The notes: generated from the letters alone by a model not told the origin. A DNA stretch of 64,000 nucleotides from Sulfobacillus acidophilus DSM 10332 (GCA_000237975.1 CP003179.1:1488001-1552000); one strand, 5' to 3'; shown: positions 16,982-25,713, numbered from the stretch's first letter. Program-made: numbers and translations.

Positions 16982-17371
16982 ATGGCAGATCAAATAAAAA
17001 TATCGACCGGCTCTTCATGGGAATCGCAAGTAGGCTACAGCCGAGCCGTTCGGATTGGAAATCATGTTGAGGTTGCGGGAACCACGGCTTTCAGGAATGG
17101 CAAAATCGTTGGGATCGGAGATGCTTATGCTCAAACGGTATGTGCCTTGGAGATCATAAAAGAATCCCTCGAAAAAGTCGGAGCAACATTATCGGATGTT
17201 GTCCGAACACGCATGTTCGTCACAGACATCTCGCGCTGGGAAGACATTGGAAAGGCGCATAGCGAATTTTTTCAAGATATTCTTCCCGTCACAACGATGG
17301 TTGAAGTGAAGTCGCTCATAAATCCGGAACTATTGGTTGAGATCGAAGCGGTGGCAATTATCAACGAATAG
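16982..17371 (+). CDS. RidA/YjgF family protein
   Basis: 129 residues. RidA proteins hydrolyse reactive enamine/imine intermediates, and related members act in degradation pathways. The fold signature RTRMFVTDIS with its conserved Arg, and the C-terminal VEIEAVAI, are present. ATG 16982 follows GGAAGGGG. An upstream in-frame start at 16943 is less well supported. Codon use is somewhat more A/T-rich than its neighbours and it stands alone between a long gap and tRNA-Pro, a weak sign of acquisition. Confidence 0.85.
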   Translation: MADQIKISTGSSWESQVGYSRAVRIGNHVEVAGTTAFRNGKIVGIGDAYAQTVCALEIIKESLEKVGATLSDVVRTRMFVTDISRWEDIGKAHSEFFQDILPVTTMVEVKSLINPELLVEIEAVAIINE

Positions 17372-17527
17372 CGCGCCATTGGGTGACACGAATCATGGTA
17401 CCATTATCGCTTCCGTTTGGATGACAACGAACGGCTCGGCTTTAGTCGTGTCCCCATTCCTTCGAATTTATGCGCTGGTCACAAGAGAGATGTACTTGCA
17501 TGCGGGGTAATGTCATTTTAAAAAAAC

Positions 17528-17604
17528 TGGTCGGAGAGACAGGATTTGAACCTGCGACCTCCTGCTCCCGAAGCAGGCGCGCTACCAAACTGCGCTACTC
17601 CCCG
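17528..17604 (-). tRNA. tRNA-Pro (CGG)
   Basis: A 77-base class I tRNA. Acceptor CGGGGAG pairs with CTCTCCG (one G-U). The anticodon stem CCTGC/GCAGG encloses TTCGGGA, anticodon CGG (17568-17570 on the plus strand). The T-arm contains GGTTCAAATCC. CCA is encoded. A T-run follows directly on the minus strand. Confidence 0.95.
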
Positions 17605-17617
17605 ACGCACATAGGTT

Positions 17618-17646
17618 ATTATATGTCGGGGATCGTCATTCGTCAA
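17618..17646 (-). promoter_or_regulatory. promoter of tRNA-Pro
   Basis: On the minus strand TTGACG (17646-17641), exactly 17 bases, then TATAAT (17623-17618), 14 bases before the tRNA. A near-consensus vegetative promoter. Confidence 0.8.
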
Positions 17647-17681
17647 CGACTTCCATCAAAGAGGAATTAGAGGAGAGTGAC

Positions 17682-18743
17682 ATGAAAGGACTTTTACTGG
17701 CGGGCGGGACAGGCAGTCGACTACGGCCCTTGACCTATACCGGGGCTAAACAGTTGATTCCGGTCGCCAATCGGCCCATTATTGAATACGCAGTGGACGC
17801 CATGGTGGCGGCGGGCGTCGTCGATATCGGGGTAATTGTCGGGGACACGGCGCCGGCCATTCAAGACGCCTTGGGTTCGGGCGAGCGGTTCGGCTGTCGG
17901 TTAACCTATATTCCGCAGTCGGCCCCGCTTGGCTTGGCCCACGCGGTCCGGGTCGCGGAAGCCTTTTTAGGCTCCGACCCCTTTTTGATGGTGCTGGGCG
18001 ATAACCTTCTGCGCGGGGGCCTCAGTGGCTTAGTGGACCGTTTTCGGTCGGGGGATTATGCGGCGTCGATTTTATTGACGGAAGTGGCCGATCCGCGTCA
18101 ATTTGGCGTCGCGGTCTTAGATGGAGACCGCGTCATCCGCTTGGTCGAAAAGCCGGTCGAGCCGCCTTCGGCATGGGCGCTCGTGGGTGCCTATTGTTTT
18201 GCGCCGGTCATTCATCGGGCCATTCGAGAACTTTCGCCTTCCTGGCGGGGGGAATATGAAATTACGGATGCCATCCAGCGCCTGATTGATTGGCAGCTTC
18301 CGGTGGATGCGGCGCGGGTGACAGGCTGGTGGAAAGATACGGGGCGCCCCGAAGACGTTGTAGAAGCCAACCGGCTGGTGTTGGAAGATCTGGAAGATGA
18401 CCGGCGGGGGATCGTCGATGCGGATAGCCAGTTAACCGGGCGGATTGGTTTGGCGGCAGACGCGCGCGTAATCCGATCGGTCATTCGTGGCCCGGTGTCC
18501 ATTGCGGCCGGGGCGGTTATCGAAGATAGTTATGTCGGACCCTATACGGCGATCGGACCCAACGTGGTCCTGCAGCGGACCGAAATCGAGAACAGCGTCG
18601 TCCTGGCCGATAGCCGGATCATCGATGTTGACCAGCGCATCGATCAAAGTCTGATCGGACGTGGGGTTGTGGTGACCGGCGGACAGCATCGGCCGCGCGG
18701 CATGCGGCTGGTTTTGGGGGATCAAAGTCGGGTGGAATTATAA
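17682..18743 (+). CDS. rmlA: glucose-1-phosphate thymidylyltransferase (long form)
   Basis: Makes dTDP-glucose from glucose-1-phosphate and dTTP, the entry to dTDP-sugar synthesis. 353 residues: nucleotidyltransferase domain with LAGGTGSRLRPLT at the start and KPVEPPS further on, then a C-terminal left-handed-beta-helix repeat region (about 245-350). This long form occurs in antibiotic- and cell-wall-sugar clusters and in many thermophiles. It heads an operon with rmlC and rmlB. GAGGAGAG precedes the ATG. Confidence 0.9.
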   Translation: MKGLLLAGGTGSRLRPLTYTGAKQLIPVANRPIIEYAVDAMVAAGVVDIGVIVGDTAPAIQDALGSGERFGCRLTYIPQSAPLGLAHAVRVAEAFLGSDPFLMVLGDNLLRGGLSGLVDRFRSGDYAASILLTEVADPRQFGVAVLDGDRVIRLVEKPVEPPSAWALVGAYCFAPVIHRAIRELSPSWRGEYEITDAIQRLIDWQLPVDAARVTGWWKDTGRPEDVVEANRLVLEDLEDDRRGIVDADSQLTGRIGLAADARVIRSVIRGPVSIAAGAVIEDSYVGPYTAIGPNVVLQRTEIENSVVLADSRIIDVDQRIDQSLIGRGVVVTGGQHRPRGMRLVLGDQSRVEL

Positions 18744-18765
18744 GAGAGACCTAAAGGAGTGGCTT

Positions 18766-19236
18766 ATGAGTCGGTTCGGTACGATTGACGGGGTACAAGT
18801 CAAAACGTTGGTTCGGCACCCCGATGACCGCGGATTTTTCCAAGAAATTTTACGGGATGACGACGGGTTATTGCGACGGTTTGGACAAGCATCCTTATCG
18901 ATGTCGTATCCTGGGGTCATCAAGGCGTTTCACTATCACGAACGCCAAGATGATTTATGGTTTTTTCCGGTGGGCATGGCGCAGGTGGTCCTGCACGATT
19001 TGCGCGAGCATTCGCCTACCCGGGGCATCACCCAGGTGCTTTATGCCGGGGAAGATTACCCGGTATTGATTCTGATTCCGGTCGGGGTCGCTCATGGATA
19101 TCGAGTGTTGGGCAATCAGCCGCTGATGATTGTTTACTTTACGACCGAGTCTTATAATCCTGCAGCGCCTGACGAAAAGCGGATCCCGTGGGACGATCCC
19201 GGGATCGGGTTTGATTGGACGACCCACTTTCGATAG
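18766..19236 (+). CDS. rmlC: dTDP-4-dehydro-6-deoxyglucose 3,5-epimerase type protein
   Basis: 156-residue cupin of the RmlC family, which epimerises C3 and C5 of dTDP-4-keto-6-deoxyglucose on the way to dTDP-rhamnose. The active-site His lies in GVIKAFHYHERQDDLW, and the general-acid Tyr region is TTESYNPAAPDEKRIPW. It is shorter than the usual about 180 residues and the HYHERQDD site differs from the common GLHYQ, so a variant 3-epimerase is possible. It lies between rmlA and rmlB. The start follows AAAGGAG. Confidence 0.82.
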   Translation: MSRFGTIDGVQVKTLVRHPDDRGFFQEILRDDDGLLRRFGQASLSMSYPGVIKAFHYHERQDDLWFFPVGMAQVVLHDLREHSPTRGITQVLYAGEDYPVLILIPVGVAHGYRVLGNQPLMIVYFTTESYNPAAPDEKRIPWDDPGIGFDWTTHFR

Positions 19237-19246
19237 GAGGACCAGC

Positions 19247-20275
19247 ATGCGCGTTGTCGTGACCGGAGGATACGGCTTTATTGGATCGCATGTCGTGAGA
19301 TGGCTGCTCCAACATGTGCCGACGGTGGAGGTGGTCAATCTCGATGTACTCACCTATGCGGGGAATCCGGCCAATTTGGCGGACGTTGCCAAGGATCCGC
19401 GATATCGGTGGATGCGGGTGTCGGTGAGCGACTACGCCGGCGTTTATCCCCTTTTTCAATCCCACCCGATCGATGCGGTGATTCATTTAGCGGCCGAATC
19501 CCATGTTGACCGGAGTATCGAAACCGGATTGCCCTTTGTGGAAACCAATGTCGTGGGCACCGAGGTGCTGTTGGAAATCGCTCGGAAAACGGGGGTCGGG
19601 CGTTTTCTGCAGGTGTCTACGGATGAAGTTTATGGAAGTTTGGGGCCTGACGGACTTTTTCGGGAAACCGACCCGGTGCGGCCGAATAGCCCGTATGCGG
19701 CCAGCAAGGCGGCCGCCGATTTGCTGGTGCAAGCGGCCCATCGCACCAATGGGCAAAACGTGGTGATTACGCGGTGCTCGAATAATTTTGGGCCCTATCA
19801 ATTTCCCGAAAAATTGATCCCCTTGTGGATAACCAACGCCCTCGAAGGGAAACCCTGGCCTATCTACGGCGACGGGCAAAACGTGCGCGACTGGCTTTAT
19901 GTCGAGGATCACGTGGAAGCACTCTGGCTCGCCTTAACCCGAGGACAAGCCGGCGAAATTTATAACATTGGCGGTCATAATGAAAAAACCAACTGGGATG
20001 TGGCCGACGCGTTGTTAAGTCGTTTAGGACTCACGCGGTCGGTGGTGGTGCCGGTACCCGACCGCGCCGGTCATGATCGCCGCTATGCGTTAGACGCGAC
20101 CAAGGCGGAGCAAGAACTCGGCTGGCGACCGCGGCATGATTGGGAGACGGCGTTGACCGCCACGGTTGCCTGGTATCAAACGCACCGCGATTGGTGGCAG
20201 TCTATTAAACAGGGCACGTATCAAGACGATTACCGGCGCCGCTATCCGACGTTGGCGGAGCCTCAAGGGGATTAA
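19247..20275 (+). CDS. rmlB: dTDP-glucose 4,6-dehydratase
   Basis: 342-residue extended SDR that converts dTDP-glucose to dTDP-4-keto-6-deoxyglucose. GGYGFIGSH binds NAD. STDEVYGSL holds the Thr-Asp-Glu catalytic set and YAASK the Tyr/Lys pair. RCSNNFGPYQFPEKLIPL is diagnostic for RmlB. TAGGAGG (19234-19240) six bases upstream fixes ATG 19247. The open frame extends further upstream but without support. No rmlD is seen in the window. Confidence 0.95.
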   Translation: MRVVVTGGYGFIGSHVVRWLLQHVPTVEVVNLDVLTYAGNPANLADVAKDPRYRWMRVSVSDYAGVYPLFQSHPIDAVIHLAAESHVDRSIETGLPFVETNVVGTEVLLEIARKTGVGRFLQVSTDEVYGSLGPDGLFRETDPVRPNSPYAASKAAADLLVQAAHRTNGQNVVITRCSNNFGPYQFPEKLIPLWITNALEGKPWPIYGDGQNVRDWLYVEDHVEALWLALTRGQAGEIYNIGGHNEKTNWDVADALLSRLGLTRSVVVPVPDRAGHDRRYALDATKAEQELGWRPRHDWETALTATVAWYQTHRDWWQSIKQGTYQDDYRRRYPTLAEPQGD

Positions 20276-20278
20276 GGC

Positions 20279-21634
20279 ATGCGGCAATGGATCGCCATAT
20301 GGGTGGGGCGGCTGGTCGGATGGCTGAGCCGCTGGACAGGGCGGGGCGGGAGTTCTTATCCCGGCGTGATTGCCCGCCGCATTGATCCCGCCATTTTGAC
20401 CCGGCAGGCCCGACGGCTTCGGCGGGGAGCCTTACTTATTACCGGCACCAACGGGAAAACCACCACGGCTGCCATGTTGCGCCACCTTATGCAACAGGGA
20501 GGGTTCCAAGTTGTCGCCAACCAGGCGGGAGCCAACCTGATTGCGGGGATTACGGCCACGTTCGTGCAGTTTCGGGGGCTAGCGGACTGGGCGCTTTTAG
20601 AAACCGATGAGGCGACCATGCCGCGAGCAAGCCAGGAAATCGAACCGGCCGCGATATTGGTCACCAATTTTTTTCGGGATCAATTAGATCGGTATGGTGA
20701 ACTCAGCACAACGGTTCAATACGTGCGGCGGGGGATCGAGAACATGGGGCCGCGCGGGCAATTGGTGCTAAACGCCGATGATCCCCAAGTGGCTTTTTTG
20801 GGCCATGCGCGTTCCGATGTGGTGTATTACGGCTTTACGGGCGTGCCCGAAACGTCACCCGATCAGGGATATGAAGCGGTGGATGCCCGCTTTTGCCCGG
20901 CGTGTGGGCATCCGTTGACTTATCGCGTACGGTATTATGCGCATTTGGGTGACTACTTCTGCGAAGCGTGCGGTTGGCAACGCCCCGAGGCGACGGTGGG
21001 GGTGGAATTTTGGGACCGCACGAGCCGTATCGCTCGGGTGCGGGTGGGCGACGTCCGGCAAGAAATTCCCTGGCGGTTGCCTGGACTCTATAATCTCTAT
21101 AATGAAGCGGCGGCATTGGCGGCGGGGTGGGCTCTAGGCATGGAGGCCCAAGCCATGGCAGAACATCTGGCCTCCTTTTCGGCAGCTTTCGGGCGCATGG
21201 AATGGCTTCAAATTGGCCACCGGGATATTTGGCTCGCCCTCGTGAAAAATCCGGTGGGTTTTGACCAGGTGTTACGGACCGTGGCGGAAGAGTCTCAGCC
21301 GATGGACGTGTTAATCGTGATTAATGATCGCTATGCGGACGGTCGGGACGTCTCGTGGTTGTGGGATGTCGACTTTGAACGCTGGGTTCCGCAAATGCCT
21401 GTTCGGCAATGGTGGGTCAGCGGTATTCGAGCTTGGGATATGGCAGTTCGGTTGAAGTATGCGGGCGTCACGCCACGGGCCGTGCGGGTGGTGGAGTCCC
21501 CGGCGGCTGCGATGGCAGCGGCCGTCAGCGAGGGAGAAGGCCCCTTGTTTGTGTTGCCGACGTACACGGCGATGTTGGAAGTCCGGCAATATCTCACAGC
21601 CCAGGGGCATGTGCGACATTTTCGCGAAGGATAA
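20279..21634 (+). CDS. murT: Mur ligase family protein MurT
   Basis: MurT is the ATP-binding, Mur-ligase-like subunit of the enzyme that amidates the D-glutamate of lipid II. 451 residues. GTNGKTTTA is the ATP-binding loop. A zinc ribbon (CPACG and CEACG, about residues 208-235) is inserted in the middle domain as in MurT. A C-terminal DUF1727 region begins at LVKNPVGFDQVL. Its partner, the GatD glutaminase, normally lies next door but is not found here. It follows rmlB after three bases. Confidence 0.88.
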   Translation: MRQWIAIWVGRLVGWLSRWTGRGGSSYPGVIARRIDPAILTRQARRLRRGALLITGTNGKTTTAAMLRHLMQQGGFQVVANQAGANLIAGITATFVQFRGLADWALLETDEATMPRASQEIEPAAILVTNFFRDQLDRYGELSTTVQYVRRGIENMGPRGQLVLNADDPQVAFLGHARSDVVYYGFTGVPETSPDQGYEAVDARFCPACGHPLTYRVRYYAHLGDYFCEACGWQRPEATVGVEFWDRTSRIARVRVGDVRQEIPWRLPGLYNLYNEAAALAAGWALGMEAQAMAEHLASFSAAFGRMEWLQIGHRDIWLALVKNPVGFDQVLRTVAEESQPMDVLIVINDRYADGRDVSWLWDVDFERWVPQMPVRQWWVSGIRAWDMAVRLKYAGVTPRAVRVVESPAAAMAAAVSEGEGPLFVLPTYTAMLEVRQYLTAQGHVRHFREG

Positions 21635-21648
21635 AGGATAGAAAAACC

Positions 21649-23529
21649 ATGGAACAATTATGGCGACCAGTCATTTTTGGGACGGCAGGCCACATTGATC
21701 ACGGCAAAACGACGTTGGTCCGTGCCTTGACGGGTGAAGATACGGACCGCTTGCCGGAGGAAAAAGCGCGGGGAATTTCCATTGATTTGGGCTTTGCCCA
21801 CTTTGTTTTGCCTGGCGGGCAACTGGCGGCATTTATTGACGTACCGGGGCATGAAAAATTTATCCGGAATATGGTGGCCGGGGTTCACGGTATGGATGCG
21901 GTGTTGTTGGTGGTGGCCGCCGATGAAGGGGTGATGCCTCAGACGCGAGAACACCTGGATATCCTGCAACTGCTGGGGGTTCAACACGGGCTGACGGTGA
22001 TGACAAAAGCCGACTTGGTTGACGAGGACTTGTTGGAGATTTCCCAAGAGGTGGTGCGGGAAGCCATCGCGTCGACATTTTTGGAACACTCTCCGATCTA
22101 TGTGGTGGACGCGATTTCGGGCCGTGGGCTCCCTACCCTATTAAATGCGTTAGCCGATTTGGCACGCCAGGTGACGCCACGACCGATTGAAGGCCCGGCC
22201 CGGTTACCCATTGACCGCGTGTTTACGGTCAAAGGATTCGGCACGGTGGTCACCGGGACGTTAGTTTCGGGGCAAATTCGAGTAGAACAGGGACTCGAAG
22301 TGGTCCCGGGAGACGTACCGGTACGGGTGCGGGGCATTCAATCGCATGGTCAAGCCCTGGAACAGGTGGTATCCGGTCGACGCGTCGCGCTAAATTTAGC
22401 CGGTATCGATCGCAGTCAAGTGGAACGGGGACAAGTTGTCGCAACCCCGGGAACGATACGGGCGGTCGATGTGATGACGATTCGGTTGACATTATTACCC
22501 TCCAGTCCCGAAATGAAGGCCAAGACGCGGGTCCATATCCATTCCGGCACGGCTGAGGCGTTAGGCCGAGTCTATTTTTATGATCGCGACGTTTTGCAGC
22601 CGGGAGAATCCACATTTGCCGAGTTGCGGCTGGAAACGGTCATGCCGGTGGCTCGCGGCGATCGGGTATTGCTTCGGTCCTACAGTCCCGTCGTCACCAT
22701 CGGTGGCGGTCGCGTAATCGACGCCGGGATTCACCATAAAAGACGTGAACCGGGCCTCTTGACCACCCTTCAATATCTGGCGGATGATCGGCTGGATATT
22801 TTGGTCGAAGCGGTGTTGAAAGGTGCGGAGCAACCCTTAACGGTTGAGGATGTGGCACAAAAAATCGGGGTAGCCGTGTGGGAAGTTCAACGGGTACTCC
22901 CGGAGCTTTCGGGGGTCCTAGGGTCCGACCCATACTATTGGCACGTCGTACCCCAGTCGGCTTGGCTCGAAGCCGTGGCCCAGGATCTTGCCGTCTTTCA
23001 TGAGACCCGGCCGCTCCGGGTCGGCCCGAGCCGAGAAGAGATACGGGCCCGATGGGCGGCGAAATGGCCGTCGCGCGCGTTTCAAGAAATGTTGGAGACC
23101 GGGCCCTGGATTTTGGATCGCGAGTGGGTGCGCTTGCCGTCGCATAAGCCGCATCCGCCCCAAGGCCGGGAAGCGGCCGTCGAAAAACTCTATACGACGA
23201 TTCGTTCGCAAGGGTTACGGCCCGAGCCCCTCGACAGCTGGGCGGACCTCGTGGGACTAACCGATCCGGAACTGGGGGATGCCCTCGACTGGCTAGCCTT
23301 AAACGGGCGCATTTGGCGCATCGATAACGCGCTTTATATCGCGGACGAGGCGATGACCGAAGCCGTCACCAAGATTCGTGCCGCGCTGGCCGACGGCCCG
23401 AAAAGTACCGGCGTGCTTCGCGAGGCCTTGAATACCAGTCGCCGCCACGCCGTTTCCATTCTGGAACTGTTGGATACCCGGCGGTTGACGCGACGGCAGG
23501 GCGACGAACGGATGTGGGTGGGGGGATAA
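21649..23529 (+). CDS. selB: selenocysteine-specific elongation factor SelB
   Basis: SelB brings selenocysteyl-tRNA to UGA codons marked by a SECIS hairpin. 626 residues. GTP-binding motifs are GHIDHGKTT (G1), DVPGHEKFI (G3) and TKAD (G4). ARGISIDLGFA is the SelB-type switch region. The C-terminal half holds winged-helix repeats, ending in TSRRHAVSILELLD, the typical last SECIS-binding domain. ATG 21649 with AAAGGAT upstream is chosen. The frame is open further upstream inside murT. No selA, selD or selC is in the window. Confidence 0.92.
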   Translation: MEQLWRPVIFGTAGHIDHGKTTLVRALTGEDTDRLPEEKARGISIDLGFAHFVLPGGQLAAFIDVPGHEKFIRNMVAGVHGMDAVLLVVAADEGVMPQTREHLDILQLLGVQHGLTVMTKADLVDEDLLEISQEVVREAIASTFLEHSPIYVVDAISGRGLPTLLNALADLARQVTPRPIEGPARLPIDRVFTVKGFGTVVTGTLVSGQIRVEQGLEVVPGDVPVRVRGIQSHGQALEQVVSGRRVALNLAGIDRSQVERGQVVATPGTIRAVDVMTIRLTLLPSSPEMKAKTRVHIHSGTAEALGRVYFYDRDVLQPGESTFAELRLETVMPVARGDRVLLRSYSPVVTIGGGRVIDAGIHHKRREPGLLTTLQYLADDRLDILVEAVLKGAEQPLTVEDVAQKIGVAVWEVQRVLPELSGVLGSDPYYWHVVPQSAWLEAVAQDLAVFHETRPLRVGPSREEIRARWAAKWPSRAFQEMLETGPWILDREWVRLPSHKPHPPQGREAAVEKLYTTIRSQGLRPEPLDSWADLVGLTDPELGDALDWLALNGRIWRIDNALYIADEAMTEAVTKIRAALADGPKSTGVLREALNTSRRHAVSILELLDTRRLTRRQGDERMWVGG

Positions 23530-24233
23530 TGTTTCGTATTCAAGTCGCTTGGAGTAAGATGCCTAAGGGCGGTGTCGGGACGAGTGGGGACAGTGTGGAA
23601 CTGGTAGAGCGCCCGTTAGGCGGGGTGACATTAATATTAGCCGACGGACAAGGATCAGGGCCGGCGGCCCGACGCATTAGCCGATTGGTGTCTATGAAGG
23701 CGGTGAGTCTCATAGCCGACGGATCCCGTGACGGCGCGGTGGCACGCGCGGTGCAGGACATGCTGTATACGGCCCGGGAAGGCCGGGTAACGGCAACCTT
23801 GGCGTTGTTGACGGTCGACTTTGCCACTCGAAGCCTCGTGATTAGTCGCAACAGCCCGGCGCCAGTCGTTGTCCGGCAGGAGGGCCGGGTGTTTCGGATT
23901 GACGGCGCCGCCGAGGTGATCGGCACCTATCGGCGGACCAAACCACAAGTCACGGAACTCGATTTAGTCGAGGGGACGATTTGTTTGACGTTTTCCGATG
24001 GACTAAGTCAGGCGGGTCGACGATATGGCCGGGAAATTGATTGGGCGGCCTGGGATGCCCGTTTGGCGGCTTCTGATGTCGATCAGCTGGCGGATTTGGT
24101 GGATGCCCTGATGCAAGATGCGGTAGATCTTGACCAAGGGCGGCCTGGCGACGACATCAGTATTATGGCATTAGGAGTGAGACGCGATGATCAATCATCG
24201 CTCAGACGTCTGTCCGCCAGCATCCCCTTCTAG
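23529..24233 (+). CDS. PP2C/SpoIIE-type serine phosphatase
   Basis: 234 residues matching the PP2C-like fold used by SpoIIE and RsbX, enzymes that control partner-switching or stress signalling by dephosphorylating Ser/Thr. Metal-binding Asp motifs are LADGQGSGP near residue 40, FSDGL near 158 and GDDISIMAL near the C-terminus. No sensor domain or membrane segment, so it resembles the small RsbX type. The start ATG overlaps the selB stop (TAATG). The 3' end overlaps the next gene by 47 bases. Confidence 0.8.
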   Translation: MFRIQVAWSKMPKGGVGTSGDSVELVERPLGGVTLILADGQGSGPAARRISRLVSMKAVSLIADGSRDGAVARAVQDMLYTAREGRVTATLALLTVDFATRSLVISRNSPAPVVVRQEGRVFRIDGAAEVIGTYRRTKPQVTELDLVEGTICLTFSDGLSQAGRRYGREIDWAAWDARLAASDVDQLADLVDALMQDAVDLDQGRPGDDISIMALGVRRDDQSSLRRLSASIPF

Positions 24234-24576
24234 TCCGGGCCTTATTTTGGTCGGGGTGTGTGCGGCAGGGAAAAGTACGGTCGCCAACCTATTGAAAGCC
24301 CAGGGGGTTCTGGCGCATGCGGTAGCGCAAGAGCATTCGTTAGTCCCGACCCTCTTTCAAAAACCGAACCATCGCGTGGTGTACCTTGCCGCCCGGTGGG
24401 AAACGGTCCACCGTCGGCGCCAGATGAGCTGGCATCGGGTTAATTATCTGGTGGAACGGGAGCGTCTTCGGCAAGCCCGGCAACAGGCAGGTTTAGTGGT
24501 GCATACCGACGGCTTGACCGCCGACGAGGTCGCTCAAATTATCCTTCGTTGGTTTATTCGATCGTCAAAAGCGTGA
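24187..24576 (+). CDS. small P-loop protein of unknown function
   Basis: 129 residues with a clear Walker A motif GVCAAGKST (about 23-31), as in shikimate/gluconate kinases and other small nucleotide kinases. No obvious Walker B or lid is seen. The middle part is rich in Arg (RRRQMSW, RERLRQAR). AGGAGTGAG upstream supports ATG 24187, although the first 18 residues overlap the phosphatase gene in another frame. It is probably cotranscribed with the phosphatase. Function not assigned. Confidence 0.65.
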   Translation: MINHRSDVCPPASPSSPGLILVGVCAAGKSTVANLLKAQGVLAHAVAQEHSLVPTLFQKPNHRVVYLAARWETVHRRRQMSWHRVNYLVERERLRQARQQAGLVVHTDGLTADEVAQIILRWFIRSSKA

Positions 24577-24591
24577 ATCGCGCCGGTCCTG

Positions 24592-24625
24592 CGGCCCCGT
24601 CGTCCAGCGGAGGGGCCGTTTTTTT
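24592..24625 (+). terminator. terminator after the P-loop gene
   Basis: CGGCCCC (24592-24598), 13-base loop, GGGGCCG (24612-24618), then seven T. Strong rho-independent form. Confidence 0.85.
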
Positions 24626-24695
24626 CTTCGATTTTTCTAGAGGGAGCCGTCTTTCGCTTTTCGCATGACAAATGCGACAGTTGACCCGAATTACA

Positions 24696-24724
24696 TTGAC
24701 AGACGACATAAAATACACGACAAT
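24696..24724 (+). promoter_or_regulatory. promoter of the DUF6671 gene with overlapping palindrome
   Basis: TTGACA (24696-24701), 17 bases, GACAAT (24719-24724). A palindrome ACGACA-ATCC-TGTCGT (24717-24732) covers the -10 and the expected start point, and a further GACGACA copy lies in the spacer (24702-24708). This arrangement suits repressor binding. Confidence 0.6.
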
Positions 24725-24822
24725 CCTGTCGTCAAAAATTGATCAGGATCCGTATGCTATGTCATGTAGGCCACTCTTTCATGGCATCTCATCTTTGGGC
24801 GAAGGCAGGCGATTCCACCACT

Positions 24823-25713
24823 ATGAGTCAAGCGAAACATGTTACGCCGATCGAAGCCCCTTATCAGGGGCGAACCGCCGTGTTGGCGACCAAACATCAA
24901 AAAGAGGCGGTATTGGGTCCTCTCTTTCATGAGGAATTAGGATTACGGCTGATTGTGCCGGCCGATCTGAATACCGACCTCTTAGGCACGTTTAGCGGCG
25001 AGATTCCACGCCCCGGCCCACCGCGGGAAGTTCTTTTAAAAAAGGTGCGATGGGGCATGAAGGTGACGGGCTTATCGCTAGGGATCGCCAGCGAAGGCAG
25101 TTTTGGTCCGGCTCCGGACCTGCCTTTTATGTCGGTTGATCATGAGATGCTGGCCTTTATCGACGATGATCTGGGGATTCAAATCGTGGAGCAAATCGTC
25201 AGTCCCGACACGAACTTTGCGTCTATTGCGGTGCGATCGGTCGACGACTTGACGGAGTTTCTCCCGCGCTGCGGGTTTCCTGACCATGGACTTATTGTAC
25301 GGCCGAACGTCCGCCAGGAACCCGATATGTTGTTTAAAGTGTTTAAAGGGATTACCACCCCGGCGGCCTTACAAGAGGCGGTCGCGTTTTCCGCCGGGGT
25401 ATCGGCCGACGGACTGGCGCGGGTGGAAACCGACATGCGGGCCCATATGAATCCGACTCGTCAGCGTGTTCTGCGGCAACTCGGCACTCAACTCGTGCGT
25501 CGGCTCGCATCCCGATGTCCTGCTTGCGGTGTTCCGGGATGGGGCTTGGTGGATGTTGTTCGGGGATTACCGTGCCAGGCTTGCGGCGAGGACACGGATT
25601 GGGTGAAGCAGGAAATCTGGGGATGTGCGCGATGTGAACACCAGGAAGCCCGCGACCGGAGTGACGGGCTAACGGCTGTCGGCCCGGAACATTGCCGCTG
25701 GTGTAATCCCTGA
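24823..25713 (+). CDS. DUF6671 family protein
   Basis: 296 residues from ATG 24823. In-frame starts at 24739 and 24781 are possible. The N-terminal half carries the family features YQGRTAVLATKHQKE, TDLLGTFSGEIPR and LGIASEGSFGP. The C-terminal quarter has four pairs of cysteines in CxxC spacing, likely zinc-binding, ending CRWCNP. The biochemical function of this family is not known to me. It has its own promoter with a palindrome and is flanked by a terminator upstream and a convergent gene downstream, so it is a separately controlled single gene. Confidence 0.78.
   Translation: MSQAKHVTPIEAPYQGRTAVLATKHQKEAVLGPLFHEELGLRLIVPADLNTDLLGTFSGEIPRPGPPREVLLKKVRWGMKVTGLSLGIASEGSFGPAPDLPFMSVDHEMLAFIDDDLGIQIVEQIVSPDTNFASIAVRSVDDLTEFLPRCGFPDHGLIVRPNVRQEPDMLFKVFKGITTPAALQEAVAFSAGVSADGLARVETDMRAHMNPTRQRVLRQLGTQLVRRLASRCPACGVPGWGLVDVVRGLPCQACGEDTDWVKQEIWGCARCEHQEARDRSDGLTAVGPEHCRWCNP

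Noticed and set aside
17470-17670. 66-codon frame over tRNA-Pro
   Set aside because: The peptide [20 protein letters not shown] is the usual antisense-tRNA artefact.
19130-19246. N-terminal extension of RmlB
   Set aside because: TAGGAGG six bases before ATG 19247 fixes the start, and the extension overlaps rmlC.
21409-21648. 80-codon N-terminal extension of SelB
   Set aside because: It lies inside murT, has no family similarity, and SelB normally begins close to GTAGHIDHGKT. ATG 21649 is adequate.
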